From positions 1-64,000 of the forward strand of contig CANNZS020000208.1 of the NCBI GenBank assembly GCA_947561395.2: a stretch of 64,000 nucleotides of DNA, in the 5' to 3' direction. This DNA is from Buxus sempervirens. Taxonomy: Eukaryota; Streptophyta; Magnoliopsida; Buxales; Buxaceae. Of the stretch, positions 1 through 8,778 are shown in pieces. Position numbers and translations under genes: made by a program. The notes beneath the pieces are model-generated. The model saw only the letters and a program-made list of their open reading frames with translations, ran no database searches and had not been told where the DNA came from. How positions within the stretch are numbered: position 1 is the first letter of the stretch; the number at the start of each line of letters is the position of its first letter.

Positions 1-1080
1 AAATAATGTAATTGCTTCTCTGAAATGAACAACTGTTCATCATGGGGATTGATGTCCAACTCCCTGAGACAGGGTCACAGGGTCAAGGGCCAGACATGAG
101 GAGATTGTGCTTGTGAATCTTGTCAGCTTGTGTATTGCCCTCCGAAGCCTAAGTCCTTGGCTAGATACTTGATTTGATGAGTGAAGAATAAAAACCTTAG
201 CGTAACTAAAGGGGATAATTTTTACCGACCTTGCTCCATCAAGACGTAACCATCTTAAGATAAGAAATCCTTACTTATGACATTCTCTATACAAAGTGAG
301 ATGAGAAGGAATAGGGTAAAGATCACCCGGTGACTCAGAAGAGAGTAGGACTTTCCCCGTTTTGTTGTCTTGAAAGGAAAAACCAGAAGAGTTAAATGTT
401 CCCGAACACTTATTATAAGAACAAAGTTAAGCTGTGTGAAAGGTCTAAAACATAAAGAACATCATTAAGCCTAAGGGGACCAGAGGGTGTGTGTAAAACA
501 GATGAGCCCGTGTGTGCAATTGAAAGTAAGGAACCATTACCGACAAGTACGCAATCAGAACAAAAGTAAGGTGAAGACAATGTGAGTTTACCTTCATCCG
601 GTCTCATGTGTGCCCAAGCACAGGTGTCCGGGTACCAAGCACTCTCGGAGTTCTCACTAAGTGAGATGGCTGCGAATGACTTGGCTAACTTCGTAGACGC
701 ATATGAATAGTTATAAGGATTAAAAGATTGCGGGGCGGAGTGAACGGCAGTCTTGCATATATGAAAGATAACCAATGGAGAAGACAATGAAGGTAAAGGG
801 GAACCAAGAATACCAGCCTGTGCAGATGGTGGGGGTGGCGCACGCCCACGGCTAACTGTACCAGTCAATGTAGCATTAGAAGGAGTAGATGAAGACGAAG
901 GAGAAGATGAACTGGACCAAGGATTATCAGTAGGACGACCAAGAGGTGGACGCTCATGTTCACGCTCTTGTGAGCGACCGCGTCCTCTTCCACGACCCCC
1001 ATTTCCGTCTCGCCCACTCGTCTATCGCGAATTAGCCTTTCGATTAGATAAGAAAGGTCGACCTTTGTTTACAGAGCGTA
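1..1080 (-). mobile_element. Ty1/copia retrotransposon fossil (gag C-end, protease/pre-integrase region)
   Basis: Read on the minus strand this gives a Gly-Arg-rich gag tail (GGRGRGRGRS), a Ser/Pro-rich spacer, then the copia protease and GAG-pre-integrase neighbourhood: the WYPDT segment, PDEGKLTLSSPY and LRLNDVLYVLDLSHSL. This family is nuclear, so the piece was imported into mtDNA. It is a broken fossil: no LTR, integrase or reverse transcriptase is joined to it, and there are several breaks toward position 1. Its still-readable text suggests moderate age. Another copia gag piece lies nearby at about 1960-2320 on the same strand. Confidence 0.85.
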
Positions 1081-1086
1081 GATTCC

Positions 1087-1123
1087 CCCCGAAAACAACG
1101 TTCGACTCGCATGTGTTAAGCAT
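1087..1123 (-). rRNA. sliver of mitochondrial 18S rRNA (5' region), fragment
   Basis: The minus strand reads atgcttaacacatgcgagtc followed by gaacgttgttttcgggg. This matches the conserved start of bacterial-type small-subunit rRNA (the TTAACACATGC-AGTCGAACG block near base 50), and the gttttcgggg continuation is that of plant mitochondrial rrn18 as I remember it. Only about 37 nt are present, so it is a non-functional recombination scrap. It is fused a few bases downstream of a 26S sliver. Confidence 0.65.
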
Positions 1124-1134
1124 ATAACAAGTCT

Positions 1135-1166
1135 TCCTTCTCAATGCCCGGGCATCCATCCAATGC
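1135..1166 (-). rRNA. sliver of mitochondrial 26S rRNA (5' region), fragment
   Basis: The minus strand reads gcattggatggatgcccggg cattgagaagga. This resembles the extreme 5' part of large-subunit rRNA in plant mitochondria (GGATGGATGCC..GGGCATTGAGAAGGA). About 32 nt are present, so it is a fragment only. Eleven bases separate it from the 18S sliver. That order is not found in an intact rRNA operon and implies a short-homology recombination product. Confidence 0.55.
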
Positions 1167-1959
1167 ATTCTTTTCTACCTTCTCTGATGAAATTGATAGA
1201 AAAAGGTCCTGCAGGAGTGATCTATTCTATTATACGATGATAGCACCAATGATAGAAGCAGGGGCTAGGAGCTAATCCTAATCATTATATGGATTTTTCG
1301 CGATACTTTTCGAACAGATCTTCATTCCGGGATAATCACTACTCGACGAGTTAAGCGAGACAAGGCCAATTGAAAGAGCCCTAGGAGTCCCGGGAAGATA
1401 GAGGCAAGACAAGCCAATCCGCTATTCTACCTTTGCGCAGACTGATCACTCGCGGCACACATTCTATATGATCGATGATTCCAATGCGCTTCGATTTCAC
1501 ATACTTCTTCGCTTTCTCTTTCGTAGAAAGCCCTACTTTCATAACATCTGACGCTATATATGCTAACATCATTTCATTATAATACATCACATAATTGGCA
1601 CTAGACTGAAAGTCAAAGAGAGAGTACTATAGGAAGCGTTACGTTCAGATGCCCTTCACCCTACCCGAAGGGGAAAGGAAAACGAAGAAGACTAAGCCAA
1701 AGTGGCGTGGAAGGCTAGCGAGCACAATTCTCTAAGAGGTTTGTCTCCTGAGGCCGACTCGTAGCACCGTTGTTGGGTATGAGCACCTGGTCTTAATTGT
1801 GAACGAATAATCCGAGCAATATATGTCCCCTAGCTCTGGGGAGACCACGAGGGAAAAAATGGATTTTCATCAGTATCCAGGGCGGAGGGTGTTTTAGGTG
1901 AAAGGTGAATCGGCCCAGAGCTCTCTTTCTATTTGGACTAAGGGGCTCGGTTGGATTTA
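1167..1959. other. gene-poor stretch between rRNA slivers and copia gag fossil
   Basis: Apart from the small unknown ORF at 1381-1590, I recognise nothing here. Short open frames elsewhere in the stretch overlap one another on both strands and show no coherent composition. Confidence 0.5.
1381..1590 (-). CDS. unknown 69-residue ORF
   Basis: I do not recognise this gene. The ORF starts with ATG ATG, has a Met/Tyr-rich beginning (MMYYNEMMLAYIASDVMK) and then a basic Lys/Arg stretch (EKAKKYVKSKR), and ends LPLSSRDS. The frame is open without ATG for about 10 more codons upstream, so it may be the tail of a longer lost gene. It lies between two parts of copia-like sequence and 215 bp from the rRNA slivers, a setting of rearranged scraps. 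It could be a fragment of a mitochondrial or plasmid gene, or chance. No RNA signal or partner gene supports expression. Confidence 0.25.
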   Translation of the reverse strand: MMYYNEMMLAYIASDVMKVGLSTKEKAKKYVKSKRIGIIDHIECVPRVISLRKGRIADWLVLPLSSRDS

Positions 1960-2320
1960 AAAGCTGCAGCCCTCCTACGAAGTATAGGGCACTCGTTCTT
2001 GTCAATGGTCACAGCTCGTGCAGTAAGTATAAAAGCGTGGTTTGGCAGGAAGTGCAGTAGGTGAAGAAGTCCCAGCACGAGAGGTAGCAGGACACACAGT
2101 GTCATTGTTGGGCAAAGCATTCCCTTAGTCCTGCTGTCTCTTCAGCAATAAGTTGTTCTGATAAGACGGAGTCCAAGGAAGAGGATTGCGATACAAAATG
2201 GAGGAGCGAACATTCTCAAAATCATCACGGGGGCATGAGAAAGTGAAAAAGCCTGGTCTCTTCGCGGTACTTATAATACTGTTCAGCAAGCACAAAGAAA
2301 GCGGCCAGGAAGGATTGAAG
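1960..2320 (-). mobile_element. Ty1/copia gag fossil (UBN2-type gag region)
   Basis: Minus-strand reading shows the copia gag signature: EQYYKYREETRLFHFLM, then DDFENVRSSILYRNPLP, the usual gag helix block ending in a loop before the zinc knuckle. Cys/His-containing text follows toward 1960. The piece is broken, with at least two or three breaks, and carries no LTR. It is on the same strand as the copia piece at 1-1080. The two may come from one insertion that was later rearranged, because about 0.9 kb of unrelated DNA, including rRNA slivers, now separates them. Confidence 0.65.
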
Positions 2321-3322
2321 CTATCTTTCTAAACTAGGGCGTCGGGGGAAGGAGAGAGCATACGAGGAAGTGACCGAATGAAACAACTGAGTCCCTGCTT
2401 TCAACTGAAATTCCGATAAACCGACACGCATCTTCCCCTTGCTGCCGCTGACCCTGGGTTGGGTTCGAAGAGGATACTTCCCCCCGGTTACTATAAGCCT
2501 CCTCAATCCAAGATTATCCCGAAAAGCTTGAGGGTAGAGGAGAGGAGGTCGAGGCTGATGCTCCCGAATCCGCCCCAGCAGGTAACATCATCTTACCCAG
2601 AGAGGACGATGTTGTCGCCTCAGAGGGGAAGGGGACCCCACAGATATCTACCTGGCCTCGCCAGTCTATCCAGCAGTCTACTGATTGTCCATCTTTGGTA
2701 TTCTGCAAGCGCATGTTGCCTCTTATTTCATCGTATATAAATATATAGTATCGTTGGGCGGTTGATCGCTAGTCTTCATTGACTCATCTTTCATTGAAAA
2801 ATTCGTATGGTAAAGTAAGTAAGAATAAGAATGAGCAGAAGGATGAGCCGATTAGATTAATAGGAAGGAGGAGTAGGCATCGCTTAGTCGTTCAGAGTGA
2901 AGCTGAGGGGGTTCTTGCTTGCCCTAAAGCCATAGCTTATTTATTTCTCCTTTGAATTACTCCTACCAAGTCGCACCTCAAATGGCAGCATCCAACAAAT
3001 GGATAATTTTCTTTTTGATGCTAAAACTTCATCCAGTCCTATTTAAAATAAAATTGGTGAAGTGGCTTATTTCCTTTTTTTTTACGTCTCTTGGGGGGTG
3101 TGCCAAGGACCCCGTTCCGAAAAAGTTGTGGGACCGGTTACTCTGGTACAAAAAGAGGGTCATAGCTGTCCTAAAACTCTATCAGCTACTTTCCGAACTG
3201 GAGAGGGGCCCCCCCGATAAATAGAACCAATCCCCTAATTTACTTTTATTTCTTCTTAAACTTTTATTTTTCCGGTATGTCGCTCTGCGAGCAAGAGCGA
3301 GAGAACGAGGTGGGCTGTGGTG
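2321..3322. other. region upstream of nad3
   Basis: This about 1-kb stretch holds the probable 5' leader of nad3. The last 550 bp are AT-rich with a run of T (3072-3080) and a C-run near 3208. A frame from about 2952 to 3224 is open, with its first ATG at 2982 and a Lys/Leu-rich product (LFKIKLVKWLISFFF), but I cannot assign it and it may be chance. Between 2321 and 2740, short open frames on both strands overlap with no recognisable product. I found no tRNA-Ser gene, which often precedes nad3 in angiosperms. Confidence 0.5.
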
Positions 3323-3679
3323 ATGTCAGAATTTGCGCCTATTTGTATCTTTTTAGTGATCAGTCCGCTAGTTTCTTTGATCCCACTCGGTCTGCCTTTT
3401 CCATTTTCTTCCAATAGTTCGACCTATCCAGAAAAATTGTCGGCCCACGAATGTGGTTCCGATCCTTCCGGTGATGCCAGAAGTCGTTTCGATATACGAT
3501 TTTATCTGGTTTCTATTTTATTTATTATCCCTGATCCGGAAGTAACCTTTTCCTTTCCTTGGGCAGTACCTCTCAACAAGATTGATCCGTTTGGATCTTG
3601 GTCCATGATGGCCTTTTTATTGATTTTGACGATTGGATCTCTCTATGAATGGAAAAGGGGTGCTTCGGATCGGGAGTAA
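3323..3679 (+). CDS. nad3: NADH dehydrogenase subunit 3
   Basis: Nad3 is a small membrane subunit of respiratory complex I in the inner mitochondrial membrane, near the quinone site and proton channel entrance. The ORF encodes 118 residues, the usual plant length, starting MSEFAPICIF and ending in YEWKRGASDRE. The frame is open two codons upstream (GTG GTG), but ATG at 3323 gives the family start. The loop with the conserved Cys (LSAHECGSD) and the three hydrophobic helices are present. About 14 codons read Pro, Ser, His or Arg where plant proteins have Leu, Phe, Tyr, Ser or Trp, for example P15, P27, H42, S46, S49 and the penultimate Arg. Every one is fixed by C-to-U editing, so the gene looks functional and heavily edited. 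It is followed by rps12 after 50 bp, the classic co-transcribed pair. Confidence 0.98.
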   Translation: MSEFAPICIFLVISPLVSLIPLGLPFPFSSNSSTYPEKLSAHECGSDPSGDARSRFDIRFYLVSILFIIPDPEVTFSFPWAVPLNKIDPFGSWSMMAFLLILTIGSLYEWKRGASDRE

Positions 3680-3729
3680 CCACGAGTGATAGGGCCAAAA
3701 AAGGGGGGAAGGACAAAGGGAGGTAAGCG

Positions 3730-4404
3730 ATGCCTACATTAAATCAATTGATTCGTCATGGTAGAGAAGAAAAACGGCGCACGGACCGCACTCGAGCTTC
3801 GGATCAATGTCCCCAGAAGCTCGGAGTACGCCCGCGTGTTCCAACGATAACACCGAAAAAACCTAATTCAGCTCCACGTAAGATAGCCAAAGTACGGTTG
3901 AGCAATCGACATGAGATATTTGCTCACATTCCAGGCGAAGGTCATAATTCGCAGGAACATTCTATGGTGTTAATAAGAGGAGGTAGAGTGAAAGATTCGC
4001 CAGGTGTGAAATCCCATTGTATTCGAGGAGTCTATGATTTGCTGGGAATTCCGGATCGAAGAAGAGGCAGATCTAAATATGGTGCGGAAAAAGCTAAATC
4101 GATAATGAACTCTGGAACTTCTTTTGATCGGTCAGTCGAGGGAACAACCACAACGTTACGCCCCAAAATAGAACTATACGGAGCCCTTCCGAATGACCTA
4201 ATATATAGTATAGGGTCTAGGGGGGCGTTTGCCCATCCCAATGAGCAGCTACCTATCGAATCCTTGCAATTTATGTTACATCTCGAAGAAAAGAGCTCTT
4301 CCTTAGAGAATTCGAACGGGACCAAATCAATTCAAACTAAGTTGGGTCGAGTGAATAAATGGAGAGAGAGACATATGGCTCCAATTCTAGGGAAAAAAAA
4401 GTAA
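3730..4404 (+). CDS. rps12: mitochondrial ribosomal protein S12, with C-terminal run-on
   Basis: S12 sits at the decoding centre of the small mitoribosomal subunit. Residues 1-125 cover the whole family: [17 protein letters not shown] at the start, [11 protein letters not shown] (41-51), the [10 protein letters not shown] loop (84-93) and the [12 protein letters not shown] end (114-125). Editing is predicted at S24, R34, P35, P38, P49 and S90. The usual protein stops after Ile125. Here ATA is followed by ATG, with a TGA one base out of frame (4106-4108), so the frame runs on for 99 codons (4105-4404). This is consistent with one extra A. From memory of plant S12, residues I40, M79, Y102, D109 and A122 also differ from nearly invariant ones and are not editable. 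The gene may be a relaxed or non-functional copy, or may tolerate a tail. The start is 50 bp after nad3. Confidence 0.93.
   Translation: MPTLNQLIRHGREEKRRTDRTRASDQCPQKLGVRPRVPTITPKKPNSAPRKIAKVRLSNRHEIFAHIPGEGHNSQEHSMVLIRGGRVKDSPGVKSHCIRGVYDLLGIPDRRRGRSKYGAEKAKSIMNSGTSFDRSVEGTTTTLRPKIELYGALPNDLIYSIGSRGAFAHPNEQLPIESLQFMLHLEEKSSSLENSNGTKSIQTKLGRVNKWRERHMAPILGKKK
4105..4404 (+). other. rps12 run-on segment (99 codons plus stop)
   Basis: This segment begins directly after the canonical last residue of S12. The product ([16 protein letters not shown].. to ..[14 protein letters not shown]) has no motif I know and no membrane segment. It is polar, with an acidic/Ser-rich middle and a basic end. It most likely is ordinary 3' flank of rps12 read through, not a fused gene. 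Against pure chance, the frame stays open for 100 codons. Confidence 0.7.
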
Positions 4405-4551
4405 CGAGCTTCTTTATTCGAATGAGTATCCCGACAATTAGACGTTCAAAGTCTTAGTCCCTCCTTCCCTGCCTGATGCGCGAAAGAAAGGAATCAAATG
4501 CATATTTTAAAGTAAGATCAGAAGAGCGATCGGGTTGACAAGAGAAAGGAT
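4405..4551. other. spacer between rps12 and gypsy gag fossil
   Basis: Convergent spacer of 147 bp. I found no strong terminator hairpin. This is the only room for a 3' end signal of the nad3-rps12 transcript before the fossil element. Confidence 0.5.
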
Positions 4552-5514
4552 TTATAAAAAACCATCTCTTGTAACTATAACGAATACGAACGACGAGTTG
4601 GATGGAAAAAGAGAGGTGGGGTAGACTCTTTTTGCCCGAGGGAGGTCTATATTTTGGTTGTAGAATTGGGTAAAGGTTTCATCGTGTTTTTGTTTCATGT
4701 TGGCTAGGTCATCTAGGGTTACTTCGGTTTCTAAGTTATAGGCAAATTGGTTTATAAAAAGGCGGGATAGTTTAAGGAACGAGGTGATGGACTTACTAAG
4801 AAGGTTTGCGAACCATGTGAGGGCGAGTCCGGTAAGGCTTTGTGGAAAGAGTTGTAAGAGGAGGGCATCATTATGTTGAATACTAACACATGAAATTAGG
4901 AAAGATTTTTTATGGGTGCGGGGCTTTCCGGTGCCGTCATATAAGGTGAATTGAGGGGTGATAGAGTTGGGGGGAAGGGGAAGAGAGATGATGGATTCGG
5001 GGAAGGGTAAAGAGCAGAGTTCGTGTAACGAGAGCGTTTGGGAACTAGCTTTATGATCGTCTAATTGTTTGGCAACGAGTTTAGTAACTATGTGTAAGAG
5101 GTTATCTTGGGGTATTTGTGCGGTGGTAAAGGTTTTTTCGGGTTGGACTTGTGGTGTGGGAATGTGTGGAGGGTTAAGACTGGGGGATGGTGTAGTGTAT
5201 GTAACTGGAGGGATAGGTGTATGGGTTGTAATTGTAGGATTGGTTATGCGTTGTTGTTGTGATGTGGAAGGGGTGGGAATGGGTTGACTATGTTGCAATT
5301 CTTGGCGTAACTCTTGGTTTTCGGCTGCGAGTGCAGCAAGCCGTTGGTTTAGGGCTGCTATGGCCTCTTCTAAAGATGATGTAGAATCAGGTTGGATTAG
5401 GAAATTCGTTTGGTTTTTGGTAGACGTGTTATGAGTGGAATCTAAGATGGCGGGAATAGTGCTAGGAGAGGATCCGTCTACGCTAATGTCGGGAAGTGTG
5501 AACTGACCGGACAT
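4552..5514 (-). mobile_element. Ty3/gypsy gag fossil
   Basis: The open stretch on the minus strand codes for about 320 residues. It begins MSGQFTLPDISVDG, passes an Ala/Glu-rich coiled-coil-like helix (LEEAIAALNQRLAALAAENQ), a Pro/Thr-rich spacer, and the retrotransposon gag domain (FTLYDGTGKP, ALTWFANLL, SFLKLSRLFINQFAYN, ETFTQFYNQ). It is a fossil: only gag remains, the similarity stops early in the capsid-like domain, and no protease, reverse transcriptase or integrase follows. The long readable stretch suggests a fairly young import from the nucleus. It lies convergent to rps12. The AT-rich 5.5-6.1 kb side is probably its former leader and LTR end. Confidence 0.85.
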
Positions 5515-6090
5515 GATGATTTCGTTTATGCTTTTATACTAAGGCATACAAATGCTATCAGGTGTGTGGGGAGCTCGGGCGTGCCAATTGAAATCACTAA
5601 AATATAAAAATAGGGCTAATGTAGAGATTTGCGGATTTGAACCTAAAGTGCAGTGAGCTTGATCGTAATTCGAATATGTAAAGGTGCTAAGAGGCTCAAT
5701 TTATAAGGTTAATACTTTTTGCATGAAAGAGAGGAAGTATGCATGCATAAACCGAAACAAATACAGGTGTTAATGCAGGTAGAGAGCAAGAATAAGAGCT
5801 GCTAACAGAAACGGAGAATCAAAGCAAGAATAAAATAGCACTAATTCAAACCAACGAATCAGATTGGACTAGCAAAACTGAATGGCGAGATATTCAAAGT
5901 GAGGAAAGGAAATGCTGTTTTCTGCTTGTTCAAATCAAAGAAAGAAAATTTATGAAATATAACTAGGAATTCAGATGTATGTCAAGTGTTCTAAATCTGA
6001 TTTACAAGGAAAATATTTTTTTCACCTATTCAATTTATTTCTTTAATTATTTATTTATCCCTCGTTGACTGTTTCAGGCCTTCCTCCTAG
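5515..6090 (-). mobile_element. probable 5' leader / LTR remnant of the gypsy fossil
   Basis: This lies directly upstream of the gag start on the minus strand. It is AT-rich, unlike its surroundings, with no open frame and a TATA-like tagtataaaagcataaac just before gag. Position and composition fit a gypsy leader plus LTR end. I could not define LTR boundaries or a second LTR, so this is inference. Confidence 0.4.
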
Positions 6091-8472
6091 GGGAGTCTTC
6101 CTGTCTTCTTTCAATGGAGTTTAAGTCGTCTTTCTTTTTCTATAGCACTCTCAATTCCCTATGGGTTTTTTCCCTTGACTGTCTCGAGGCACTCCCAATT
6201 GCCCAGCGAATCTCGAGGGTCCGAAATAAATTTTAATTATTTAATTTAAATTTATGCTCAGAAAGAAGTGTCCCTCTCAAGAAGAAATACCCAAGAAACT
6301 AAACATCGGAATGGTAGTAGTCCGAAAGGGTTGTTTTCAAGCTGAGGGGAGGCTTGGGTGGGAATAGATATGCCGGTTGGTGTATAAGAATAGGAATCAT
6401 TTCCAGTGGTTTGATTTGCCTACTCATCTATCAATTGAATTAGTGGTCCGCCTAGGAAACGAGCCTGTGATTTCATTGTCAGTATGAGCCTTTTCAAAAG
6501 CGAAGGAAAATCCCCTTTCGGGAGGCATAGGTATCAAAAGCAACGAGGCTGTGTCAGCATCTCTCTTTCACATCTCTGTTGATGAGTCACCAAAAGCTTA
6601 GTCAGAGCTGATAATCTAGTAGCTCTTGAAAACACTTCAAAGTCGGGAATTCACTTCAAGGAGGGCCTTGCTCCTATGGCCGACATATGAGCAACTCACG
6701 CAAATTTACTTGGACGACCCTCCCGCAAGGGGTCTGACCATGCCATAAAGTTCAAAAGAATGCAATGTCCCGGTGAACCATACCGAAGAGCCTGCCTAGT
6801 TGGGATCAAAAGAGAGCTATTCTTCTCATGGATCTGCCCATAGCAAGCATGGTAGTCTTATTTAACCCCTTCTATGTGGTGTCCCAGGCCCCGGCTCTCT
6901 CTGGGGCATTGATCCTAAGGAACCAGATCAGACTTAGTTTGCAAATAACGTTAAAATGATAACCACGAGAGGTCCAAACCCAGCAATCTAGGTCCTCTTT
7001 CTTTAGTAGGAAATCGACACCTTCTGATAGCTATGCTCCGAGAAGCCCTCTAACCGGGCGAGGTGCCCTAGAAAGGGTCCCAAGTCAGCATTAATAAAAT
7101 TCTAACCTCAATGGATAGGCGAATTCATACATCTCAGGGTTGAGCTTTTGCGCCCATACCAGGATTTGAGATTCATTTATTTAGATGTTGGTTCCGTCTA
7201 GTGGATCCTCCTCTCAGAGGTTGGGATTAACAGCCATATTTCGTACATAATTAATATTAATAAAATGCTCTGACACTGCTACTTAAGGGCGTTTTCCTGG
7301 GCATTCTCTTAAGCTTAAAAGCAAAGTCTTTCACCGGTAGCCCCCGAAATGCTGTTGTTAACTGACCTGAAAAGGCCTGGAAATGGCCATAGGAAGAACA
7401 CATTTGGCAGTGGGGCTAAAGAGATAGGGATAATCGGTCTTGAGAGATGTTTTCTCTTCTTTCTTTTGGGGAAATCCCTTGGAAAAGGCGTCGAGACTTA
7501 GTACGGAAAGGACTTTTTCCAACCTGAGGAATGGCTTGGGTGGGAATAGAAAGGCCTATTGGCTAGTCTCTGCTGGAATAACTAAAGAATGAAACGAGGC
7601 AGGCTCACTAACCGAGATTCCCAACTTCTAAAAGAAGGGGTCCGCTGAGTCAAATATTGAATCTTAAGTACCAAGATTGTCTGTTCAGGCTGGTCTGTCT
7701 TCATTCGTGATAAGATTCCTATTGACCTAAAAGGATACTCTCCAGGGGTCTCAGGTTGAGTTTCTCTCTTTGTTCTGGTTTTCTACCCCGGGCACAACAG
7801 CCCTCGAAAGGGCTTTTTTCCTGTCGCTTCTGATTTAGTTTCAAGCTCCAGCTTAGAGGCATCTTCTGTAGCGAAGACTGAGTGATTGATCTCGTTATGG
7901 CTAAGCCAAGGCTTTTATGATATGTGTTTGGGTGCTCATGCTCCTATCTTGCCTGCTTCGGATGTTCATTTAAGTCATAAAGATTGGGCACTTCGGTTGG
8001 CACTTTTTCGATATGATCCTGCTAGCAGAGGTTCCTATGTGCTCGTTTAACCTACTTAATAAAGATGGGAATTCCAACTCATCTAAGTTGATGAAAACAG
8101 CTACTAACTGGTGGGACCAACCTCTATGGTAGAGCTTGAAATGCTTTTGTTCACCCAGGTCCTACTATAGCTCCGTGCTAAGGCAAAGGACTCTTCTTTC
8201 TACTACGTCATACCAGGAATCAAAACCAAAGAACTCCTTCCCCAGAAAACATGAAAAACTTTGAGAATTTGGGCATATGTCTGTATAGAAAATGCTCGTT
8301 CCGAACCTATCACTCGGGGGCCTCTTGCCCCTTGTCTTTCGTTTTGACGGTTAGACATCGGGCATACAAATGAATTCAATCATCTCGAGATGGAAGATAC
8401 GCTGTTGTTTCGGGATAAACCGACGAGTAGACAGACTTCATTTCAAGATCTTCCCCTTAAGTTTCGGCAGGA
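6091..8472. other. 2.4-kb gene-free stretch with a diverged internal repeat
   Basis: I find no supported gene. Two segments, about 6318-6382 and 7500-7570, resemble each other: both carry a gaaagg block, then ctgagg..ggcttgggtgggaatag. Short readable runs such as that near 7900-8050 are not assignable. The stretch is probably decayed imported or shuffled DNA. Confidence 0.5.
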
Positions 8473-8778
8473 ATGGACTTTTTAGGTCACATCCTGGTAC
8501 TTCTTCATCGATCTAGGTATAGAAAAAGTAGGTTGCTAGCCCGCCTCATTCCCTTGACGCGATCAGGTAATTTAATAAAAGTGCTTGGATTTTTTTTCAT
8601 CAGAGGTGCGGGCAGACGGATAAGGAGAGCGAGTTCGTCCCATGTCGTTCTTTTCCTTCTTTCTTCGAAGCTTAAAGGTGGAGTCTTTGAGAGTTTTTTT
8701 AATACCCAAATGCTCTGTCGTAAGCCAGCTTTGAAAGCTATCCATGAGCCGCAGGAACGGAACAATTTGCAGTGGTGA
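8473..8778 (+). CDS. unknown 101-residue ORF
   Basis: Starts with ATG (MDFLGHILVLLHRSRYRKSR) and is open for 101 codons. It has a hydrophobic start, then very basic text (RGAGRRIRRASSSH). The opposite strand is also open for 86 codons over the same bases, so coding direction is unclear. No family is recognised, and there is no neighbour gene within 2.9 kb. It could be chance. Confidence 0.2.
   Translation: MDFLGHILVLLHRSRYRKSRLLARLIPLTRSGNLIKVLGFFFIRGAGRRIRRASSSHVVLFLLSSKLKGGVFESFFNTQMLCRKPALKAIHEPQERNNLQW

Noticed and set aside
2729-2746. tcgtatataaatatatag as a mitochondrial CRTA-type promoter for nad3
   Set aside because: It contains CGTA but lacks the upstream AT box and the usual purine-rich continuation, and it lies almost 600 bp upstream. 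Not supportable from sequence alone.
3317-3322. Two extra codons (GTG GTG) before nad3
   Set aside because: The family starts MSEFAP; ATG at 3323 gives the standard 118 residues.
4032-4325. 97-codon frame on the minus strand over rps12
   Set aside because: Shadow of rps12 and its run-on. No protein-like start or known motif.
5069-5287. 72-codon plus-strand frame over the gypsy gag fossil
   Set aside because: Mirror of the Pro/Thr-rich gag spacer, giving low-complexity Gly/Val text.
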